Source of the DNA: Stentor coeruleus
Taxonomy: Eukaryota; Ciliophora; Heterotrichea; Heterotrichida; Stentoridae
Direction: 5' to 3'
Assembly: GCA_001970955.1 (NCBI GenBank)
Contig: MPUH01000773.1
Location: 1-35,493 of the forward strand
DNA: 35,493 bases
Of this stretch, positions 29,597 to 35,493 are shown in pieces; the first letter of the stretch is position 1, and every line of letters starts with the position of its first letter. A model generated the notes under the pieces. It was not told the origin of the DNA. It searched no databases and saw only the letters and a list, made by a program, of their open reading frames with translations. The translations under genes were made by a program, and so were the position numbers.

Positions 29597-30042
29597 ATAA
29601 TATATAGGGAATGATGATTATATGGAAAATAAATAATGCAGTATGTGTTTGGGGAAATTATAATTTTGTGGGTGTTGATAGAATATGAGCAGGATGATTA
29701 TGTGTTTATTTTTATTATTTTTTTCGATGGTTAGTCAGGGGTATAAAAAAAGGATTTATAAAAACATATAATAATACTTATTACCCATAAACCTTAATAT
29801 TTTAAACTGAACTCCTTAGCCATAAATTCAAAAAATTATAAATAATTCTACAACAAAACCTACAATTTTTTTTGTAATTATTAGTAATAAGACACACTTT
29901 TTATAATAGCACTAGGGATAACACATTCCATCGAAGACGTGTAAATATGTCCCGGTTTTTTCATTACTGACTTAGGTCTGGTAATAGTATTTTCATGAAA
30001 ATTCCTTTTACTACTTGCTGTCCTTCGATGTCTATATAAAAA
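29597..30042. other. Intergenic region containing a GC-richer island
   Basis: About 450 bp between two minus-strand genes. Most is very AT-rich, but 29911-30030 is about 37% G+C by hand count and carries inverted repeats (separate entry). No coding frame is visible. Confidence 0.5.
29911..30030. other. Possible structured RNA or 3' UTR element
   Basis: The segment stands out by composition from flanks near 17% G+C. CATCGAAG at 29929-29936 is complementary to CTTCGATG at 30023-30030, which could close a roughly 100-nt structure. Inside is the perfect 14-bp palindrome ATTTTCATGAAAAT (29989-30002), with GTAA/TTAC able to extend it. It ends 12 bp from the stop codon of the 178-residue gene on the minus strand, so it could be that gene's 3' UTR or a separate small RNA on either strand. 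I could not match it to U1, U2, U4, U5, U6, SRP, RNase P or a tRNA. Confidence 0.3.
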
Positions 30043-30579
30043 TTACTTTGAAGATGGTTCTAATGATTTTTCTTTACGTAAATATACTGGGGTTTTTGAT
30101 CTGTTTCCATTCTGGCTTGATGATCTGATGTGGGAAGAAATTTTTATAGGGCTACTCCTTCCTGGCTTAGAAACCTTGATTTTTTGGTCTTTAGATTTAC
30201 GTATTGAAGAACTAACTCGATGGATTTTCTTTGTTGAGATTAAATTTGTTAGGATTCCTGTTGATTCTTGTGTGGATCTTGTCATTTTGTGCATTGTTGG
30301 CAAAGACTTCTCCATCATGAGTTTTTGTTTAACTTGCGTTTTTGCTTTAATTGGCGATTTTTTTGTTTTGTTTTCAGTTGGGTCTCTGCGAGGGAAGACG
30401 TATTTTGCGTTTATTGAGGATTTTTTGAACTTTTTTTCGATTTCTTCTCTAATTTCAATATCAATGTCACTATTGAAACTTGTTTCATTTAAAAAAGAAT
30501 TTTCGATTGAAGAAATGTTTGTGTCGTGACGGAAGTCTTTTGCTGGTACTCTAGACTTCATAAAAGGTTTCTTTGACAT
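30043..30579 (-). CDS. Small basic Ser/Lys-rich hypothetical protein
   Basis: The 178-residue product begins MSKKPFMKSRVPAKDF. Residues about 22-55 form an acidic to amphipathic stretch (IDIEIREEIEKKFKKSS), the only likely ordered part. The rest is rich in Lys, Arg, Ser and Thr with repeated SP and RSSS segments, suggesting a disordered, phosphorylated, possibly cytoskeletal or nuclear protein. No conserved domain is recognised. Codon use resembles neighbouring genes and the ATG is followed by an uninterrupted frame, so the gene is probably real. Confidence 0.6.
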   Translation of the reverse strand: MSKKPFMKSRVPAKDFRHDTNISSIENSFLNETSFNSDIDIEIREEIEKKFKKSSINAKYVFPRRDPTENKTKKSPIKAKTQVKQKLMMEKSLPTMHKMTRSTQESTGILTNLISTKKIHRVSSSIRKSKDQKIKVSKPGRSSPIKISSHIRSSSQNGNRSKTPVYLRKEKSLEPSSK

Positions 30580-31712
30580 TTTAACTGTAATATTTATGCA
30601 GGGCTAATTATAATAGCTTGGTTATATAAATGTTTAATATATTTGCTTAAGTGTATAAAATATGATTTAAATATGAATCAAAAATTTTAGATAGGATAAA
30701 TAAAGTTCTGCCAATTAAAACTAAAAAATATCAGGTGGAATATGATATTAAAAACATCTAAAATTTGTAAACGCTAAAAGATATTTAGATAATAATATTC
30801 ATTTTTAAAAGACAACTATTTAGCAAATTAATCAATTTACCCAAGCGAAAAAAATACAATATTGTCAGATATTAACTAAAAAATTTTACGTCATACACAA
30901 AATCCAACTCAAAGTTTTTGATAATCTGGCCCAATTGTATTTTTATATCTGTTTATAAAATTTATCATTCCCTACTTGATATAAAAAACTACATGATTAA
31001 TATTAAAACAGTGTTGCATATGCTTTAAATTTTAGTTTCTAACATTTTAGTTTATTTAAGTCTAATAACCTAATAAAAAATAATTCAATGGCATTTTTAG
31101 CTAGAAATTCAAATAATTAGAATAGTTTTATGACAAAATTTTGCCTTCTTGTATATAAATAAAGGCAAAACCAAGATATTCAAATCAAAAACATAATTAT
31201 ATACTAATGATTATTATTAAGTTTAAGTTACTGATAGGCTATGCAAATTTTTTTTTTTAAATCACATCCTCTCTTTAGATTTAAGAGATAATCCTGGTTT
31301 AGACTTTTTGGATTATAAATTTATCTTGTAAGCATATATTAATTAAAATATTTTTGCATGTAAACTATATAAGAAAGTTACTTACTGTATATAAAGGTAA
31401 AGGAAAATTGAAAAATTTCAACACAACCCGAAGAAAATTTAGTTAGAAGCAAAGGACTAAGATTAAGACATTTATAACCTCAAAAAGATTAATTTTATAG
31501 TTTCTTTTGCCCAGAGTTTGCATTACTAATAGCTTTTGTAAACTGAATAAAAAAAGAAGAGAAGTAGAAGAGAAAAAGAGAGAAAAAGAAGAGAAAAAGA
31601 ACTTTATTTGTTTCCTAAAGTGTTATGCTTAGTTTTATATAAGTTTTGCAAGGTATAAAAATTATACTATAGTCAAGAAGTATTTCTATTGAAAATTTAA
31701 ATTTCAAAATAA
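30580..31712. other. Long intergenic region upstream of the REJ-like gene
   Basis: About 1.1 kb separating divergent genes, the longest 5' space in the window. It is extremely AT-rich. A near-continuous purine tract occupies 31549-31601, about 100 bp before the REJ gene's start. No gene or repeat family is seen. Confidence 0.5.
31549..31601 (+). repeat. Purine-only A/G tract upstream of the REJ-like gene
   Basis: Of 53 bases all but one (T at 31565) are A or G, in GAAGAGAAAAAGA-like units. Such tracts can mark simple-sequence expansion or nucleosome-poor promoter DNA; the role here is unknown. Confidence 0.7.
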
Positions 31713-34700
31713 ATGGTGAATATGATCTTTGCATTTCTAAGCTTTGCAGTTTTGATTAGCTTAGTTAGTGGAGATTTTTTCTCGTTCGAAAATATTTATT
31801 ACAGCTTTCCAGGCTGTGAGGGAACTGTGGTTTTAAGATCAGATTCTGGTGAAGTTATAGATTCAAATTTAGAAGTTTTCATATTCTTATATCCTCCTCA
31901 AGTCATTGAAGAGTTTACAGGAAGTATCACAATCGTAAACGGTGTAGGTGACTTCTCTTTTGCAATGTATTGCATGGGTTCATATGTATTGCAAGCTCAA
32001 TCTGGAATTATAACAGGGGAGTCAGATTGGATATATGTTGATGATGATGAATGTTATTCAATCGATTATATAATCAATGCTGATGAATTTTATGTCAATA
32101 CTGACTTCACTATAACGGGGGAGTTTAATCATTGTGAAGAATGCTATTTAACTCTCTTTGAAATTAGTGGTGACAAGATTGAAGGAGATACATACTTAGA
32201 ATTCTTAAATGGTGATTTCGAAAGCACATTGAAAATTGCAGGCCCAGGAGATAAGCGGATAATGATTATTCTTTTAGATAGTTACTCGATGATTGTGCTA
32301 GAAACATATGTTCCAGGATTTATTAGTTACTCATACCCTGAAAGTAAAGTAAGAAATATTTAGCCGACAAAATCTAACGAGGTTTTTTCAATAAAAATTG
32401 AAGTTTTTGCAGAGAATTACCCTGAAGAAGTTTCAACAGACGGGTTTTTTGAAATAGAAGTCGAAGTTTACAATCAATTTGACTTAAGAAGGTTGGATGA
32501 TTCAAGCAGTTTTATTTCAGGAACTCTAAAAGGGACAACAGTCAATGGCCAACTAATTTTAAACAATTTGAAATTCCTAGTTCCTGATGAGTATTACCTT
32601 TATGTTTGGAATTCAGAATTAGACTATCCAGATTACGAAACAATAACTATAGCTGAAGGAGATGGGGTTAGTATAATTATAGTATCAGCTTCAACAGATA
32701 CTTTAAAACTTGGACAAATACTTAGTGTGACTGTTAGTTTGTTTCAAGATGATGGATTATTTACTGAAGAAGCTGAAATTACACTTGAAGGAACTGGTCT
32801 TAGTTTTATTGGAGATAACAAGGCTGTAACTAACACTGGAAGTGCAGTATTTTATGTATCTTTTGCAAGTCTTGGTAAAACTGTATTTACAGCAACAAGT
32901 TCTAAAGATTTTAATAATGTTGAAGTTGAGTCTTTTACTGTTTATTCTGTAGATCCACTTTGTGAAACACTTGATGATAATGGAAATTGTCTTGAGTGCA
33001 TATATTTAGCTGATTTCACCAATGGCCTTTGTGAATGCTATGGTAACAGCTTTTATGATGAACCTTATTGCTTTTGTGATGATGGATATGTTGATAATTT
33101 AATTGGAAACTGTGAACTATGTAGCAATCAGTTTTCAGACAAAGATTTAAAAAGTTATTATAATGTTGATTATAATGAAATCATTGTAATGTTCAGTGAA
33201 AATGTTGTGAACTCAACAGATAATTGTGAGAACTTCGTAGTTATGCCAGACTTTTATCAATCTCTCTTAATACAATGCATTTGGGTAAATTCAGAGTCAT
33301 TTGCTCTTATATTTTCTGAGCAATTACCTGCACAGTATTTTGAGTTAAAAATAGATTCAAACCTTAAGCCAATGAGAGAGTTATGCAATATTAAAGATGA
33401 AAATGTTTATGTTACAGTTGATATAATTTATGACTTACCAATTCCTGAAATTGAAATTGTTTATCCTTCTTATATATCCATACCTTGCTTAGATTCTAAT
33501 GCTGTAATAATGCTTACAATTATAAGTGATGATTATGAGTATAATTGGGAAGCTATTTCTTCAAACCCAAGTCTTGTGAATTCAGTTGCTGAACAGTCAA
33601 CATCAGTTTTAGTTTTGGATAAAACTTTATTAAATGAAGAAGAACTAGTCATTTATGTAACAGTTAGGAGTATACTTTATGAAACAGAAGCAAGCGAAAC
33701 TATTCAAATTAAAGTGACGAATGAGATGCTTTTAACAATAGGATTCAATCATGGAAGTCAAATATCAATGAAATCCTCTTCGCCGTTGTTTATCAAAGCT
33801 CAAATTTTATCTTCGTGCAATATAGACGGCCCATATTTATATGATTGGAGTTACTCTTCTGATAGTTTAATCGACTTATATTCATTAGAACAAAATAGCC
33901 CAAAGCCTGATGGTATCTACTTCCCCGCTTATACTTTTGCAGCAAATAGTATCTATACAATAACAGTTAATGTAACATCAAATTCAACTAATTCCTACGG
34001 AGTCGCTCAAATTAAAATCGATGTTTCTTTAGACGAGCTGAAATTTAGTATAAATAAATGGAGTGGGACAATAGGAACAGCCAATGATTTAGAAATTATA
34101 GCCTATGCTGAAGACACTGATTATACTGATTCATCAATCACTTATGTTTGGTACTGTAGTGAAGGATCAGAAGAATGTATAGGGAATAATGGAAATGCTT
34201 TATATAGTTCAACATCAGGAGATAAATTAACAATTTCTAATGATCAGTTAAGAGATGGTGCTATTTATTTGTTCCAAGTCACAGCAAGTACTGCTCAGAA
34301 AAGTTCAGCTTTGCAAGTAGAATTTACTATTGATGAAGGTGTTAGAGGATATGCTAATATACCCAGCATTAAAGATAAAATTAAAAATAGGAGAAATACT
34401 AATCTTATCAGTGAAGTAATACCATTTGGTGATTGCAAATTTAATTGGATATTCGAGCCTAATTTGAATAGTGATTCTAGCATTTATCTTGACTATCCAT
34501 TTTTGAGTATCCCACAAAATGCTTTAGAAGAAGGAAAAACATATAAAATTACCCTTCAAGTTAGTTCAGATACTTCTTCAACTTCTGCTGTTTATACTTA
34601 TATTTCACGAAGTAGTATCCCTACTTGTGATAGTTTTACAGTTGAATACAAAGGGAATAAATATTATCTAGAAGGAGTTGGATGTTCATCTCCTCAAAAA

Positions 34701-35444
34701 TACCTAACTTATCAATTCGGGTATGCAAATGCTGATGATAAAGTTTATTGGGTAACAAGTGCAACACCGATTTCTAGTGTTTTAGTGTATTTAGGAGATG
34801 ATCTTAAAGCTCAATTGATGAATGTCTGTGATGAATATGAATGCATGTTATATTCAAACTCTGCTAATAGATTGCAAAGACGGCAATTAAATACTATTGA
34901 TGACTTTTCCGCAAGTATAGAAAACAATGATGATATCCCAAATGCAGTAATTTACTATATTCAAAAATCTGATTCACAAACCACTTATGACACTATTGTT
35001 TATACCATGGGCGACTACTTTTATTCAGAAATCATCGACGACTCGAACATCGATCTTTTCATCTCCTGCCTTTCCAGCGTTTTTAACATTTCAGATTACG
35101 TTAACACTGAAATTACAACTTATCTTAAAAACCTCACAGTTTCAACCCTTGAAAGATTTCCTGATTCTCTTTCTAACACTCAAGCTGAAAACATAGTAGT
35201 ATCATTTGCACCTTTTATCTCAAAACTTAATTATACTGACTTGCATGAATTATCATCAACAATAAGAAACTTATGGTTTAAAAACAAGCTTCCAGGAGAA
35301 TCTATTCTCAATGTAGAAGGTATATTTGCTTTATATGGAAATAGAGTATTAAGTTCAGATTTACAAGGATCTAGTTTTAGCATAGCAGAAACAACTGTGT
35401 CAATACCTTTAGATTTACAAGTTGACAGTAGCGCTATAATATAG
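31713..35444 (+). CDS. Secreted or surface REJ-domain (polycystin-1-like) protein, possibly incomplete
   Basis: Exons 31713-32348 and 32364-35444 give 1238 residues with one 15-nt intron. A signal peptide (MIFAFLSFAVLISLVSG) follows the ATG. Residues to ~410 are beta-rich, immunoglobulin/filamin-like repeats. Residues 412-465 are a Cys-rich EGF-like segment. Residues about 575-955 carry the repeated 'x-W-x(n)-Y-x-I-x-V-x-V' pattern of REJ modules (YDWSYSSDS...YTITVNV; FNWIFEP...YKITLQV). REJ proteins of the polycystin-1 group usually continue to a GPS site and membrane helices, absent here. A 17-nt GT...AG segment containing the apparent stop could extend the frame to the window edge, so the 3' end is uncertain. 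Polycystin-like proteins sense mechanical or chemical cues on cilia and the cell surface elsewhere. Confidence 0.75.
32349..32363 (+). other. 15-nt intron in the REJ-like gene
   Basis: GTAAGAAATATTTAG in phase 0 ends in an in-frame TAG. Removal joins YPESK to PTKSNEVFSIKIEVF and opens 43 codons before the next apparent start. A is at position 10. Confidence 0.9.
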
Positions 35445-35493
35445 ATATTATATATGCAAAATATAGCCTTGATGACAGTTTCCTACTTAACGT

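Noticed and set aside
30004..30013. CCTTTTACTA, resembling the U5 snRNA loop I core
   Set aside because: The bases either side do not pair to form the U5 stem, the leading G of the loop is missing, and no Sm-type site follows. A ten-base match is expected by chance.

Overview
The window looks like macronuclear DNA of a heterotrich ciliate, most likely Stentor or a close relative. The DNA is AT-rich and gene-dense, and the standard genetic code gives long open frames. Coding sequences are broken only by introns of exactly 15 nt of the form GTA(N)6A(N)3AG, with an A at position 10 in all seven cases. UGA appears neither as a sense codon nor as a stop in any gene model. The species is inferred from these traits, not proven.

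Layout: (1) 243-2279 (+) is the dynein-2 intermediate chain DYNC2I1/WDR60. (2) 2745-2990 (-) is a small two-exon gene for VMA21, the V-ATPase assembly factor. (3) 3000-3159 holds a 64-bp direct duplication around a single N, an assembly join. (4) 3103-5034 (+) is a Kelch-type protein with a PB1-like N-terminus and a Lys-rich linker. (5) 5494-6603 (+) is a C2HC zinc-finger protein. (6) 6772-8208 (+) is a class II DYRK kinase. (7) 8509-9966 (-) is a calcium-dependent protein kinase with four EF-hands. (8) 10217-11272 (+) is an otubain-like protein without catalytic residues. (9) 11374-12402 (-) is a Cys-rich secreted or anchored protein, packed 16 bp behind the nucleolar protein UTP25 (12419-13927, -). 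(10) 14008-17397 (+) is a four-exon Kelch/Cys-rich membrane receptor. (11) 17538-25007 (-) is a two-exon IP3R/RyR-type calcium-release channel of 2484 residues. (12) 26129-29239 (-) is an unrecognised 1036-residue protein with a Dpy-30/RIIa-like N-terminus, followed upstream by two small basic proteins. (13) 31713-35444 (+) is a secreted REJ/polycystin-1-like protein that may continue past the window.

The genes are ordinary eukaryotic single-copy genes rather than an operon-like system. Two themes recur: cilia (dynein-2 chain, docking-motif protein, REJ protein) and calcium signalling (CDPK, IP3R-like channel). Linkage is not evidence that they act together. I see no tRNA, rRNA, CRISPR array, transposon or telomere repeat.

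The most interesting points are the IP3R-like channel with a rewritten selectivity filter, the otubain homologue that lost its catalytic Cys and His, a 16-nt intron-like element that would fuse UTP25 to the Cys-rich protein, alternating blocks of strong G or C strand bias that cut through genes, and a GC-richer possibly structured island at 29911-30030.
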